From: Pseudomonas matsuisoli
GTDB lineage: Bacteria; Pseudomonadota; Gammaproteobacteria; Pseudomonadales; Pseudomonadaceae
NCBI RefSeq assembly: GCF_014647635.1
Contig: NZ_BMPO01000001.1
Span: 1 to 64,000, forward strand
Length of the DNA: 64,000 bases
Reading direction: 5' to 3'
Below are positions 53,545-63,147 of this stretch, in pieces. The notes beneath the pieces are model-generated. The model was not told the DNA's origin and made no database searches. It saw only the letters and a list, made by a program, of their open reading frames with translations. The position numbers and the translations under genes were made by a program. How positions within the stretch are numbered: position 1 is the stretch's first letter; every line of letters begins with the position of its first letter.

Positions 53545-55590
53545 ATGACCACAGCCCCCATTGCCCCTCGCGACGATGGCATCGACCCTTACGCCTGGCT
53601 GTCGCAACGTGACGACGAGGCAGTGCTCACCTACCTGAATGCAGAGAACGCCTGGACCGAGACTTGCCTCGCGCCACAGGCGGCGTTGCGCGAGCACTTG
53701 TTCGAAGAGATCAAGGGCCGCATCCGCGAAACGGACTTGTCGCTGCCCTCTCCCTGGGGCCCGCATCTCTATTACCAGCGAACGACGGCAGGTGACGAAT
53801 ACCCTCGGCATTACCGCTGCGCGCGGCCCGCCGATGGTTCCTACGCCGTGCAATCGGACAGCGAACAGCTTTTGCTCGATCCGAACGCGCTGGCGAATGG
53901 CGGATTCCTGTCGGTTGGCACCATCAGTGTCAGCCCGGACTATCGGCAGATCGCCTACAGCCTCGATACCGCCGGTGATGAAATTTACCGGCTGTTCGTG
54001 AAAGAGATCGCGACCGGTGCGATTCAAGAGCTGCCCTTCGATTCCTGCGACGGCAGTATGACCTGGGCACAAGACAGCCAGACCCTGTTTTTCGGCGAGC
54101 TGGATGACACACATCGCCCACACAAGGTTTATCGGTACACGCTGGGCGACGACGCGCCGCAGCAGGTCTTTCATGATCCCGATGGACGCTTCTTCGTGCA
54201 CTGCTACCTCACGAGCTCGGAGCGTCAGTTGGTCATCCTCGCCAACAGCAAAACGACCAGTGAGACCTGGGTGCTGGACGCCAGCACACCTGAAGGTGAC
54301 TTCAAATGCGTGGCACCGCGTGAGGAAGGCCATGAATACTTCGTTGACCACGGTCGCGTGGAAGGCGAATGGACCTGGCTGATACGCAGCAACCAGACGG
54401 GCATAAACTTCGCGGGCTACACCGCACCGGAAGCCCACCCCGAGCGCGAGCACTGGAGGCTTCTGATCGAGCACGATGAAGCCCGCATGCTCGAAGGCAT
54501 TGGCGCACATGACGGTGCTTTCATCGTAAGCCAGCGCGAAGGCGGCCTTCCTATCATCCAGGTGCACAAAGATGGCCAGGCGCCCTATCGCGTGGACATT
54601 CCCGATGCGGCCTACAACCTCTACGTCCAGGACACGTTGGAATTCGACAGTCCAGTAATACGGCTGCGTTATGAGGCGTTGAACCGACCGGCCCAAGTTC
54701 GCCAATTGGATCTGGCCAACGGCGAGCAGGAGGTATTGAAGGAAACGCCGGTCGAGGGCGACTTCAATGCCGACGACTATTTCAGCCAGCGGCTCTGGGC
54801 CATCGCCACGGACGGTACGCGCATCCCGATCAGCATCGTCGCCCGCCGCGATGTGATGGACGCGTCCCGCCCGGCGCCGCTTTACCTTTACGGCTATGGC
54901 GCATACGGCGAAAGCCTCGATCCCTGGTTTTCCCATGCACGACTTTCATTGCTGGATCGCGGCATCGTGTTTGCCATCGCGCACGTTCGCGGTGGCGGCG
55001 AATTGGGTGAAGCCTGGTACCGCGCCGGCAAGCTTGCGCACAAACAAAACACGTTTTCAGACTTCATCGCGTGCGCCGAGCATCTCATCGATGAAGGGCG
55101 AACGACTGCCAAGCAACTGATCATCAGTGGCGGAAGCGCCGGCGGTTTGCTCATTGGCGCAGTACTCAACCAGCGGCCAGAGTTGTTTGCCGGCGCGATC
55201 GCCGAGGTGCCCTTCGTCGACGTGCTGAATACGATGCTCGATCCGGATCTGCCACTCACCGTCACTGAGTACGATGAATGGGGAAATCCGAACGAGGCAG
55301 ACGTATACGCGCGCATCAAGGCATACGCGCCCTATGAGAACGTGCAGGCGCAGGCTTATCCGGCCATCCTCGCCGTGGCCGGCTATAACGACAGCAGGGT
55401 CCAATACTGGGAAGCGGCAAAATGGGTTGCGAAGCTTCGCGCCCTGAAGACCGATGACAACCTGCTGTTGCTCAAGACCGAAATGGGCGCCGGGCATGGA
55501 GGGATGAGCGGCCGTTATCAGGCACTGCGGGACGTGGCGTTGGAGTATGCGTTTGTGCTGAAGGTGTTGGGATTGGCCAGCGATCGCTAA
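53545..55590 (+). CDS. ptrB: Oligopeptidase B
   Basis: 681 aa S9A serine peptidase. The N-terminal half is a beta-propeller (ISVSPDYRQIAYSLDTAGDE and similar blades); the catalytic half has LYGYGAYGESLDPWFSHARL, the nucleophile ISGGSAGGLLIGAVLNQRP, the acidic residue in VAGYNDSRVQYWEAAKW, and His in GAGHGGMSGRYQ. AEVPFVDVLNTMLDPDLPLT with EYDEWGNP is characteristic of OpdB. It cleaves after basic residues in short peptides, in the cytoplasm. AGGAG lies five bases before the ATG. Confidence 0.9.
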   Translation: MTTAPIAPRDDGIDPYAWLSQRDDEAVLTYLNAENAWTETCLAPQAALREHLFEEIKGRIRETDLSLPSPWGPHLYYQRTTAGDEYPRHYRCARPADGSYAVQSDSEQLLLDPNALANGGFLSVGTISVSPDYRQIAYSLDTAGDEIYRLFVKEIATGAIQELPFDSCDGSMTWAQDSQTLFFGELDDTHRPHKVYRYTLGDDAPQQVFHDPDGRFFVHCYLTSSERQLVILANSKTTSETWVLDASTPEGDFKCVAPREEGHEYFVDHGRVEGEWTWLIRSNQTGINFAGYTAPEAHPEREHWRLLIEHDEARMLEGIGAHDGAFIVSQREGGLPIIQVHKDGQAPYRVDIPDAAYNLYVQDTLEFDSPVIRLRYEALNRPAQVRQLDLANGEQEVLKETPVEGDFNADDYFSQRLWAIATDGTRIPISIVARRDVMDASRPAPLYLYGYGAYGESLDPWFSHARLSLLDRGIVFAIAHVRGGGELGEAWYRAGKLAHKQNTFSDFIACAEHLIDEGRTTAKQLIISGGSAGGLLIGAVLNQRPELFAGAIAEVPFVDVLNTMLDPDLPLTVTEYDEWGNPNEADVYARIKAYAPYENVQAQAYPAILAVAGYNDSRVQYWEAAKWVAKLRALKTDDNLLLLKTEMGAGHGGMSGRYQALRDVALEYAFVLKVLGLASDR

Positions 55591-55613
55591 CCGTCTTCTA
55601 GTATTCCAATCCT

Positions 55614-55702
55614 GTGGGAGCGGGCCATGCCCGCGAATGGAATAACAGCCCTAAAGCGTTAGATAAGGCTGCTACTGCATCGCGGGCATGGCCCGCTCCC
55701 AC
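55614..55702. repeat. Inverted REP pair, GTGGGAGCGGGCCATGCCCGCGA type
   Basis: Perfect 23-bp inverted arms at 55614-55636 and 55680-55702, core GGGCCATGCCCGCG; same family as the 39190 pair. It lies between two convergent genes. Confidence 0.87.
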
Positions 55703-55731
55703 GATCGTCAAGTGATTTACGGCTAGAAACC

Positions 55732-57180
55732 TCAGCGCACCGCCTTGACCAGCTTCGTCACCGGGGTACCAGACGTGCGCCCGTAGACGTCTTCGAAGCG
55801 CTCGATATCGTCCTCTCCCAAGTATCCACCCGACTGCACTTCGATAATCTCGAGCGGAATCTTGCCTGGGTTCGCCAGACGGTGCACCGACGCGATTGGA
55901 ATGTAGGTCGACTGGTTTTCCGTCAGCAGGAACACTTTGTCATCACAGGTCACCTGTGCCGTGCCGGATACGACAATCCAGTGCTCCGCCCGATGGTGAT
56001 GCATCTGTAGCGACAGACTGGCGCCGGGCTTCACGGTGATATGTTTCACCTGATGCCGCACGCCATTATCGACGGAGTCATAGGCGCCCCACGGACGGTA
56101 CACCTCGCAATGGTTTTGCGTTTCCTTCCGCGATTGCTCATCCAGTGCTCCAACCAGCTTTTTGACGTCCTGCACGCGATCCTTATGCGCAACCATCACC
56201 GCATCGCGCGTCTCGACGACCACGATGTCTTCCACGCCGAGCAGCGTTACCAGCTTTCCGTTGCCACTGACGAGGCAATTGCGGCTGTCGTGGGCCAGTA
56301 CATCGCCCTTGAGCACGTTGCCTTCGGCATCCTTCTCATGGACGTCCCACAACGATGACCAGCTGCCGACATCGCTCCAACCGGCATCCAGCGGCACTAC
56401 ACAGGCGTGGCGGGTACGCTCCATGACGGCGTAATCGATGGAATTGTCCGGGCATAACGCAAACGTATCGGCATCGATGACCACGGTGTCTTCCGACACC
56501 TGGCTGCGCGCCAGCGTCAGTACGCAATTGTCGTAGATGTCGGGTTCGTGCTTGCGCAGCTCATCGAGATAGCGGCTGGCGCGGAACAGGAACATCCCGC
56601 TGTTCCAGAAGTAGTTGCCGGCCGCGACGAACTCACGCGCCCTGGCTTCGTCAGGTTTCTCGACGAACTGATCGACTCGCAAGATACCTGCACCCGCCCC
56701 CAACTCTTCGCTGATACGGATATAGCCAAACCCCGTCTCGGGTGCTGTAGCGGGAACACCGAACAGAACCAACTCGCCGGCTTCAGCCTGTTGCTTGCCT
56801 TGCTCGACCGCGCGCCGGAAGGCCGCTTCGTCGGTGATGACATGATCGGCAGGCAGGACGAGCAACACGTCGTCACGGCCTTCATCGAGTAACTTCAGCG
56901 CCGTCATCGCCACGGCCGGCGCGGTGTTACGACCGAATGGCTCGAGCACCAACACCTGACTGGAATGCCCGATCTCCTGAAACTGCTCATTGACCAGGAA
57001 GCGGTGATCCTGATTGCACACCACGATTGGGCGCTGCATACCATCGAAGGCCAGGCGTTCCACGGTTTGCTGGAAGAGCGTTCGATCGCCTGTCAGCGCG
57101 AGGAACTGCTTGGGAAACTGCTTGCGTGAAAGAGGCCAGAGCCGCGATCCACTACCACCAGAAAGAATTACCGGGATCAT
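55732..57180 (-). CDS. algA: Mannose-1-phosphate guanylyltransferase/phosphomannose isomerase
   Basis: 482 aa bifunctional enzyme. The nucleotidyltransferase half begins MIPVILSGGSGSRLWPLSRK; FVEKPDEARAREFV and NSGMFLFRAS follow. The C-terminal cupin has VKHITVKPGASLSLQMHHHR with metal-binding His and EHWIVVSGTAQVT, the type II phosphomannose isomerase. It supplies GDP-mannose for alginate, Psl-like polysaccharide or LPS. GGAG precedes the ATG. No alginate or psl genes lie beside it, so whether this is AlgA or a ManC/WbpW/PslB paralogue is open. Confidence 0.88.
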   Translation of the reverse strand: MIPVILSGGSGSRLWPLSRKQFPKQFLALTGDRTLFQQTVERLAFDGMQRPIVVCNQDHRFLVNEQFQEIGHSSQVLVLEPFGRNTAPAVAMTALKLLDEGRDDVLLVLPADHVITDEAAFRRAVEQGKQQAEAGELVLFGVPATAPETGFGYIRISEELGAGAGILRVDQFVEKPDEARAREFVAAGNYFWNSGMFLFRASRYLDELRKHEPDIYDNCVLTLARSQVSEDTVVIDADTFALCPDNSIDYAVMERTRHACVVPLDAGWSDVGSWSSLWDVHEKDAEGNVLKGDVLAHDSRNCLVSGNGKLVTLLGVEDIVVVETRDAVMVAHKDRVQDVKKLVGALDEQSRKETQNHCEVYRPWGAYDSVDNGVRHQVKHITVKPGASLSLQMHHHRAEHWIVVSGTAQVTCDDKVFLLTENQSTYIPIASVHRLANPGKIPLEIIEVQSGGYLGEDDIERFEDVYGRTSGTPVTKLVKAVR

Positions 57181-57462
57181 CTTCGTATCTCCTACGAATG
57201 GTTTCGTTTCGGATTCGAAGGCTTTCCAGCGAGAGGCTCACTGGAGGACTACCCTTCACATGCCTGTTCGTCACGCCGATACGCAGCAAGCGGGATGCCA
57301 TACCTGCCCTCACCTTGGCGCGATCTGCAACTCATTGATTCCCTGGCGCATTCACGCTCGACGAGCGTTCCACGCGCTGCATGTCGGAGAAAGTCGATGC
57401 ACCGGCATCAGGCACGTGCGTCAACTCGGGTCATCGTGACCGCTTTCAACATCTGCGAAAAG

Positions 57463-58116
57463 CTATACGCCGCGAAGGTGACACGTGGATGACGGCTCTT
57501 CCAAAAACGTCCGAATGGCAGTGGCTGCGGTCGCCAGGTGCATTTCGTGGGTGTAACCGGATCGCTTCAAAGGCTTGAGATCGTGGTCACCCGATTCCAG
57601 CCAATGCAGCTTGATCAACGGGGCCAGCCTGTAATGTTCGACGGTCTGCCGTGACCCCATGGCGTCGCGCTCGCCTTGCAGGATCAACGTCGGCGTTTTC
57701 AAATCGGCCAGATGCGCGACACGCGGTTTGTCCTGTTTGCCCGGCGCATGAAACGGGTAGCCAAGGCACACGAGCGCATCCACTTCGAGCGCATCCGCGA
57801 GCATGCTCGCCATGCGCCCGCCCATGGACTTGCCGCCAATAGCGATCGGCCCCTGTCGCGCCTGCCGGACGTGCGCGTAAACCGCCTGCCATTGCGAGAG
57901 CAGACTCGCCTGTGGACTTGGCGGACGTTTGCGACCATCGTGCCGCCGCGCCGCCATATAGCCGAACTCGAAGCGAACACAGTTCACACCCTGGCTCGCC
58001 AGCCCCAGTGCCATATGCTCCATGAACGGACTATCCATGGGCGCCCCCGCACCGTGGGCCAGGATAAGCGTCCAGGGGCCGCATCCCTCGTTCATCAGCA
58101 GGGAGAACTCATTCAC
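57463..58116 (-). CDS. Alpha/beta-hydrolase, KANL3/Tex30-like
   Basis: 217 aa. WTLILAHGAGAPMDSPFM is the oxyanion strand; the nucleophile Ser lies in IAIGGKSMGGRMAS; LILQGERDAMGSR and ESGDHDLKP give Asp and His. PPSPQASLLSQWQAVYAHV before the Ser is typical of the family. Substrate unknown. The GGAG before the ATG is 12 bases away, a wide spacing. Confidence 0.8.
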   Translation of the reverse strand: MNEFSLLMNEGCGPWTLILAHGAGAPMDSPFMEHMALGLASQGVNCVRFEFGYMAARRHDGRKRPPSPQASLLSQWQAVYAHVRQARQGPIAIGGKSMGGRMASMLADALEVDALVCLGYPFHAPGKQDKPRVAHLADLKTPTLILQGERDAMGSRQTVEHYRLAPLIKLHWLESGDHDLKPLKRSGYTHEMHLATAATAIRTFLEEPSSTCHLRGV

Positions 58117-58188
58117 GTCGGCGGCTCCATCAAAAAGCCGCCATTATAGGCGGCAATGTCGTCGGAATAGCCGAGCATACGCGTAGCG

Positions 58189-58617
58189 TCAGGGGGCTTT
58201 GGAATCGTCCGGGCGAATGTCGAAACCGCTGCTGGCTTCGCTGACGATCCTGAAGACATAGCGCTGGCCAGGTTCCACGGTCACCAGCTTTTCCCGTTTC
58301 AAACGGGCCTTTGCGCACAGACCTTCACCAGCATGATCTCTGCCAATACCGACAATGTGCTGGCCTGGCTCGACGTAGAAACTTGCCGACTCCCCTCGCC
58401 CAATGCGCGCCGCGACCTGGCGATCGATCAAGAACTCGACGAAACATCCGCCTCCCAAGTAGCCAACGTCGCGGTTGATGCGCACCTCTCCGCGTTCCCC
58501 GGCCGGCTCCTGATGCGTCATCAATCGTTCGGACGGCACTGGGGTGATCTCATCGACCTGGTATGACGAACAGCCGGCAAGAATGGCCAGCGGCAATGCG
58601 GCAAAAATCGGACGCAT
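58189..58617 (-). CDS. Small envelope lipoprotein
   Basis: 142 aa. The lipobox LAILAGCSS gives acylated Cys16. The mature part (ASFYVEPGQHIVGIGRDHAG and VTVEPGQRYVFRIVSEASSG) suggests a beta-sandwich similar to DUF2846-type lipoproteins. AAGGAGGG lies right before the ATG. Outer or inner membrane fate is open (residue 2 is Ser, which favours the outer membrane). Confidence 0.82.
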   Translation of the reverse strand: MRPIFAALPLAILAGCSSYQVDEITPVPSERLMTHQEPAGERGEVRINRDVGYLGGGCFVEFLIDRQVAARIGRGESASFYVEPGQHIVGIGRDHAGEGLCAKARLKREKLVTVEPGQRYVFRIVSEASSGFDIRPDDSKAP

Positions 58618-58796
58618 TATTCCCTCCTTGGGAAACGAGCGAAGCGGTAGGTATGTGACCGTGCATCACAAGTGAAGTGCGACCGGTGGTTGGGCACACT
58701 ACGCTTTTGCGCCATCATTCGCCCATGCAGCCGTTGGCTGTGAAAGCATCCGGCCCGCGGCAAGGCCGGACCCGACCATCTCTAGAAGGCTCCCTC

Positions 58797-59477
58797 ATGC
58801 ACCGACTTCTCCTAGGTCTATGCGCCACGCTCTTCTGCGTCAGCGCTTCTGCCCTATCGCTTTCCGACGTGTCCCAACGCGACGCCTCGACCGGCCTCAA
58901 GGACGCCTTGTCACAAGGCGCCCAGATTGCCGTTAAGCAGCTCGGCAGCCCCGGCGGCTTCAATGACAATCCTGACGTTCGTATCGAGCTGCCGGGCAAA
59001 CTCGGTAAAGCCGCCAAGACCCTGAAGATGCTTGGGCTGGGGACTCAAGTGGACGCGGTGGAAAACAGCTTGAACGCGGCGGCTGAGGCCGCGGTTCCAC
59101 AAGTGCAAGCGATCCTGCTGGATTCCGTGAAGAAGATGACGATCTCGGACGCCAAAGCGATCCTGGCCGGCGGTCAGGACTCAGCGACCCGTTACCTGGA
59201 CAGCAGTAGCCGTGAACAGATCCGCGCGCGCTTCCTGCCTATCGTCAAGCAGACCACCGACAAAATTGGACTTGCCCAGCAATACAACGCGCTTGCGGGA
59301 CGGGCCGCATCAATCGGTGCAGCCGATGCTAATAGCGTTAGCGTGGAGAACTACGTCACTGAGCAGGCGCTCAACGGGCTGTTCGACATGATTGCGCAAC
59401 AAGAAGCGAATATCCGCGAAAATCCTGCGGGCGCGGCGACCGCTATCGCGCGAAAGATCTTCGGCGCCGTTCAATAA
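58797..59477 (+). CDS. DUF4197 secreted protein
   Basis: 226 aa. The ATG at 58797 is followed by a signal peptide (LLLGLCATLFCVSASA). Typical DUF4197 text: DASTGLKDALSQGAQIAVKQ, GFNDNPDVRIELPGKLGKA, SVKKMTISDAKAILAGGQDS, ATRYLDSSSREQIRARFLP. The protein is all-helical and periplasmic; function unknown. It is divergent from the lipoprotein gene. Confidence 0.85.
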   Translation: MHRLLLGLCATLFCVSASALSLSDVSQRDASTGLKDALSQGAQIAVKQLGSPGGFNDNPDVRIELPGKLGKAAKTLKMLGLGTQVDAVENSLNAAAEAAVPQVQAILLDSVKKMTISDAKAILAGGQDSATRYLDSSSREQIRARFLPIVKQTTDKIGLAQQYNALAGRAASIGAADANSVSVENYVTEQALNGLFDMIAQQEANIRENPAGAATAIARKIFGAVQ

Positions 59478-59567
59478 ACGTCGATGCTGGCCGCGCGGTG
59501 CCCTGTACAAACGACCGCGTTAGCCAGCAGAGCGCCGGCTTAAAACCCGATTGCCGCGCTCGATCGC

Positions 59568-60002
59568 TCAGCCGATCCGCTTGACCAGGCGCTCCTGCAA
59601 AGCAGCAAGCTCCGCGGGATCGCCCTTGCCACTTGCATGAGCGCCTATGCCTTGGCTCTCCCAGCGCGGCACGATGTGCATGTGGATGTGGAACACCGTC
59701 TGCCCGCCCGCTGTGCCGTTGAACTGCATGACTTGCACGCCGTCCGGCTTTAGTTCATCGACGATGATCCCCGTAAGCCGTTGCACGGTCGCCATCATCT
59801 TCGCCAGGGTGTCGCCATCCACTTCCAGCAAGTTGCGCGCCTTCGCGTTCTTGGGAATGACCAGCGTATGCCCGTACGCCTGTGGGAACAGATCAAGAAA
59901 CGCCAGAACGTCGTCGTCTTCGTAGATCTTGTAGCAAGGCGCATCGCCCCGAATGATCGCGGCAAAGATGTTCTGCGAATCGTATTCGCCGAAAAGGCTC
60001 AT
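59568..60002 (-). CDS. HIT-family hydrolase
   Basis: 144 aa histidine-triad protein with IIRGDAPCYKIYEDDDVLAF at the N-terminus and the HxHxH triad in GQTVFHIHMHIVPR. AAGGAAAACACC precedes the ATG. HIT proteins cleave nucleoside phosphoramidates or dinucleotides. It is of the short Hint branch. Confidence 0.9.
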   Translation of the reverse strand: MSLFGEYDSQNIFAAIIRGDAPCYKIYEDDDVLAFLDLFPQAYGHTLVIPKNAKARNLLEVDGDTLAKMMATVQRLTGIIVDELKPDGVQVMQFNGTAGGQTVFHIHMHIVPRWESQGIGAHASGKGDPAELAALQERLVKRIG

Positions 60003-60235
60003 GGTGTTTTCCTTGTATGGTCGATCGCTAACCGAGCGGCTTCAAAACCTCGACGGGGATGATGCCAGCCCGCCGTTTGCATCGAAAGCGGCCAACCTGC
60101 CGATGGAGAGTACGTTGGGTCGAAAAGGGCTTCCACCCTTCACCTCGACACGACTCGAGTCGTGCACTCTCGAGGTAAACGGAAAATTACGCTATTGAAC
60201 GGTTGATCCACGCTACTGACGGGAACGGTTGCGCC

Positions 60236-60949
60236 TCAGTACCCGGAAACAGCTGGTACGGGTGCACTGGCGTGAGGGTTGCTCTCGCGTGCAGGTGCGC
60301 CGAGCTTTTTCTCAAGCCCATCGATATTGCCGTTGCGCACGAGTGCCGCGCACTCCCTGAGCTGCTCGACCGGCGCATTCCACCACTGCAGCTGCTCCAA
60401 GCGCTCTATGTCGGCTTCAGCGAAGCGGTGCTTCAATACTTTCGCCGGTACACCGCCGACGATTGCATAAGCAGGGACGTCTTTGGTGACGATTGCGCCG
60501 GCCGCAACGATGGCACCGTTGCCAATCGTCACGCCGTCAAGCACGACGACATTCGCGCCGATCCAGACATCGTTGCCGATGGCCGTGCGTTTATATTCGT
60601 TAAAGTGGTCACGGTCAGCGAAAGACTCACCGCATTGTTCCAGCGTGGAATAGAAAACCGGATGAGTGCTGAGCATGCTAATCGGATGATCGCCCATCCC
60701 GCCCAGCCGAGTGCCGGGGCCGATGCTGCAAAAAGCACCAACGGTGATATTGGACGCTTTGGTACCTGCGAAGTAGGTGAAGCGACCGACACTCGCATTA
60801 GTCAGTTTGGTCCCCCCCCACAGCCGAACGTTCTCGCCGAACGTGACGTCAGGGGACGCATAGCTACTCAAGCTGGAACGGAACCCCGGCGTCTGCCGAG
60901 CCCGCTTTTTCAGTGACAAGACCCATTTGATGCGATCGATCAATTCCAT
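60236..60949 (-). CDS. Hexapeptide-repeat O-acetyltransferase, CatB type
   Basis: 237 aa left-handed beta-helix protein from the ATG at 60949. Hexapeptide turns include [57 protein letters not shown] and [19 protein letters not shown]; an extended loop ([15 protein letters not shown] with the catalytic His) matches xenobiotic/polysaccharide acetyltransferases. Acceptor unknown. The C-terminal 35 residues are Ala/Pro-rich. Confidence 0.85.
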   Translation of the reverse strand: MELIDRIKWVLSLKKRARQTPGFRSSLSSYASPDVTFGENVRLWGGTKLTNASVGRFTYFAGTKASNITVGAFCSIGPGTRLGGMGDHPISMLSTHPVFYSTLEQCGESFADRDHFNEYKRTAIGNDVWIGANVVVLDGVTIGNGAIVAAGAIVTKDVPAYAIVGGVPAKVLKHRFAEADIERLEQLQWWNAPVEQLRECAALVRNGNIDGLEKKLGAPARESNPHASAPVPAVSGY

Positions 60950-61366
60950 ACTTACGTTCCTACTCAGGATGGAGGTGTGACCGAGCATACGCACGCAACT
61001 ACAAATCCCTTGGTGCTGGCTGTTCACTAGCACCGTCGATCAAGCTTGCAAACACTCGCTTTTCATAATGCCAGCGAACGCGGCACTCGATAAAGTCGGT
61101 TGCACGCCTGCCGCAACGGCCCCCTATAGAACGCCTCGCCCTCGTTTGGTTCGATCACCGAATGCGTGCTGACACAAACCTCAACCGTGACAGGCGTCCC
61201 ACGGGCTACACTCCACGATCAGAAATGGTGACTTTGCCACATTTCCATTTCACTTTTAGGCAGCCAGCGCTACTTCCCTTGTTGTGGAATCGCTCACTCC
61301 AGCGAGGCTGCATTACCGCTGTCTAAAAAACAAAGACCTCAACAGCGAGAACACCGACATCCAGCC
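60950..61366. other. Intergenic region without recognised features
   Basis: These 417 bp hold no convincing gene, REP element or RNA on either strand. They contain the promoter region of the acetyltransferase gene. Confidence 0.4.
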
Positions 61367-61597
61367 CTACCGATTCAGCTTGCGCTCAGCGGCAGCTGCC
61401 TTTTCGTTGATGGCTTCAACATCCTGCTCTTTCTTTCGGTTCGACGAAGGGGTAATCGTGCTATCTATCCCATCAGGCTTTCCATCGTCCTGCTTCTCGA
61501 AATCCCTTCGAACGACATCGACTGGGCGGCCAGCCTCGTCGCGAGTCGATGCATAAGATTCCGAAGCATTGCCGTTTTTATCGCGGGCATCAGTCAT
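61367..61597 (-). CDS. Small hydrophilic protein, 76 aa
   Basis: From the ATG at 61597, which has GGAG six bases before it; upstream in-frame codons look non-coding. Highly charged (MTDARDKNGNASESYASTRD, then RPVDVVRRDFEKQDDGKPDG, AINEKAAAAERKLNR). Predicted disordered. I do not recognise a family. Confidence 0.65.
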   Translation of the reverse strand: MTDARDKNGNASESYASTRDEAGRPVDVVRRDFEKQDDGKPDGIDSTITPSSNRKKEQDVEAINEKAAAAERKLNR

Positions 61598-61809
61598 AGC
61601 GTTCTCCTTCAGTGTGATGTTTCGAACGCTTTGCGCGCGACGGAGTTCGACACGGCGTTTGGATGGCACTGTCGCAAGCCATGAACCTCCAAACATGATG
61701 CGCTGCGGATCACACGATTCGACAAAGCGATTGCCGCTTGTCGTACAACGCCTGAACTAACGGCTCCATACAGGTTCCGAAACTTCAGTTTCATGACACG
61801 AATCAAGTT

Positions 61810-62124
61810 ATGCGTACAACGCTCATCAATTTCGCTAAAGCACTGGAAGGCCATTACCAGGTCATGACCGAGGAAATGCCTGATGGCATTGCTGTGGTCA
61901 TTCGGTCCTTGGATGGAAGATGGGTGACCGAGCGTCGCTTCACGCGTCGCCAGACAGCCAATAAAGAACTGTTGGATATCATCCTTTCCGACGTCAGGAA
62001 CCAGTTGCTTCACAGCGACCAGCCCCACGCAATGCTGGGCACGTCGCCCTCGCCGATTTCCGCGGCGATGGCTACGATCGACGAGTCCACAGCGGTGGCG
62101 ACTGCGTTTCCTTTGATTCGCTGA
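61810..62124 (+). CDS. DUF3509-like small protein
   Basis: 104 aa. The first half (MRTTLINFAKALEGHYQVMT, then GIAVVIRSLDGRWVTERRFT and LDIILSDVRNQLL) resembles the pseudomonad DUF3509 family. Soluble; function unknown. There is no strong ribosome site, so the start is uncertain. Confidence 0.55.
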   Translation: MRTTLINFAKALEGHYQVMTEEMPDGIAVVIRSLDGRWVTERRFTRRQTANKELLDIILSDVRNQLLHSDQPHAMLGTSPSPISAAMATIDESTAVATAFPLIR

Positions 62125-62299
62125 GTAAATCTGCTTCGCCTGAATAGCGTAAGCCAGGTCCATGACTCAGCACGTCTGGCGCCCTCGTCTTAGTCACCCG
62201 CCGTCAGCCACCATGCCATCAGGCGCCACCGGCCATTGCCATCGAACGTTAGCCTCCCACATGCCCTCCAATGTTTACCTAGAGCCACTTGAGAGCACC

Positions 62300-62431
62300 A
62301 TGCAGCCTATGAATCAAACCCCCGATACGTCAAAGGACGAAGAGCCTGACGTCACCATGACCGATGCACGCGAGAGCGAGACCGACCTCGACCCGGACGA
62401 TGAATTGGATACTTCGCGGGATGATCGCTGA
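62300..62431 (+). CDS. Small acidic protein, 43 aa
   Basis: A very acidic short frame (MQPMNQTPDTSKDEEPDVTM, then ESETDLDPDDELDTSRDD) from the ATG at 62300. The same frame is open upstream to 62162, but that part has a different, non-coding composition. No family is recognised and the call is tentative. Confidence 0.4.
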   Translation: MQPMNQTPDTSKDEEPDVTMTDARESETDLDPDDELDTSRDDR

Positions 62432-62437
62432 TCATCA

Positions 62438-62911
62438 TCAAGCGATATGAACGATGCTGTATCGGTGCCGACGTCCACCCACATTCACATCGACCTCGTC
62501 ATCCAACGCCATGCCGAGTATCGCTGCTCCCAACGGAGAACGCGGCGAGATGACGAGAACCTCTGCACCATGCAATGTCACCTTGAGCCCTGCGCCGTCC
62601 GGCCCTAGAAAAACCCATCGTTCGGCGCCTTCGCTCTCCAGAAGAACCAGCGCACCTACCCTCACTACGGCGTACTGCGATCCCGCCTGCAGGTTGCGGT
62701 AGGCCGCCAACGCCGTCTCGATTTCGGCCAGACGCCGCCGCTGACCATCTGCCAGATAAGCGGCTTCCAATCCGCGGGTGTCGTACTTGTTCTCGGCCTT
62801 GCTCTCTTCATGCGTAGCCGCTTCATGGGCCGCCTTCAGCGAAGCGTGCGCCACCGCTCGATCGTGCTCCAGCTGCTCGACGATGAGCGCTACGACGCGT
62901 TGAGTCTCCAT
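62438..62911 (-). CDS. GreA/GreB-like transcription factor
   Basis: 157 aa. The first 90 residues form a coiled coil (METQRVVALIVEQLEHDRAV, then AENKYDTRGLEAAYLADGQR); the rest is a Gre-type C-terminal FKBP-like domain (VRVGALVLLESEGAERWVFL, then ISPRSPLGAAILG). True GreA/GreB carry two acidic residues at the coiled-coil tip that activate RNA cleavage. Several acidic residues lie near the tip here, but the fit is not exact. It probably binds RNA polymerase through the secondary channel. Confidence 0.75.
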   Translation of the reverse strand: METQRVVALIVEQLEHDRAVAHASLKAAHEAATHEESKAENKYDTRGLEAAYLADGQRRRLAEIETALAAYRNLQAGSQYAVVRVGALVLLESEGAERWVFLGPDGAGLKVTLHGAEVLVISPRSPLGAAILGMALDDEVDVNVGGRRHRYSIVHIA

Positions 62912-63147
62912 TTCCTCTTCCTTACAACTGTCGCCTCGTTTCATAGCCTACGCATCACGCCGATTGGCAGGACGTGCACGCCCAAGCGACCTTCCGTCAT
63001 AAATTCGACAAACATGCGGAACAAAATGGACAATCCCCTGGTCCGCTAGCGGGACGTGCGGAGCACTCGTTTCTTCAATCTCTAAGTTTCCAAGGCGCCA
63101 CTAACGGAGAAGGTGGGCCCGGTTCATATTTTCAGGTTATTCAATAA

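Noticed and set aside
62162-62299. Upstream extension of the small acidic gene
   Set aside because: The 46 extra residues are His/Pro/Ser-rich, unlike the acidic remainder, and there is no ribosome site at 62162.
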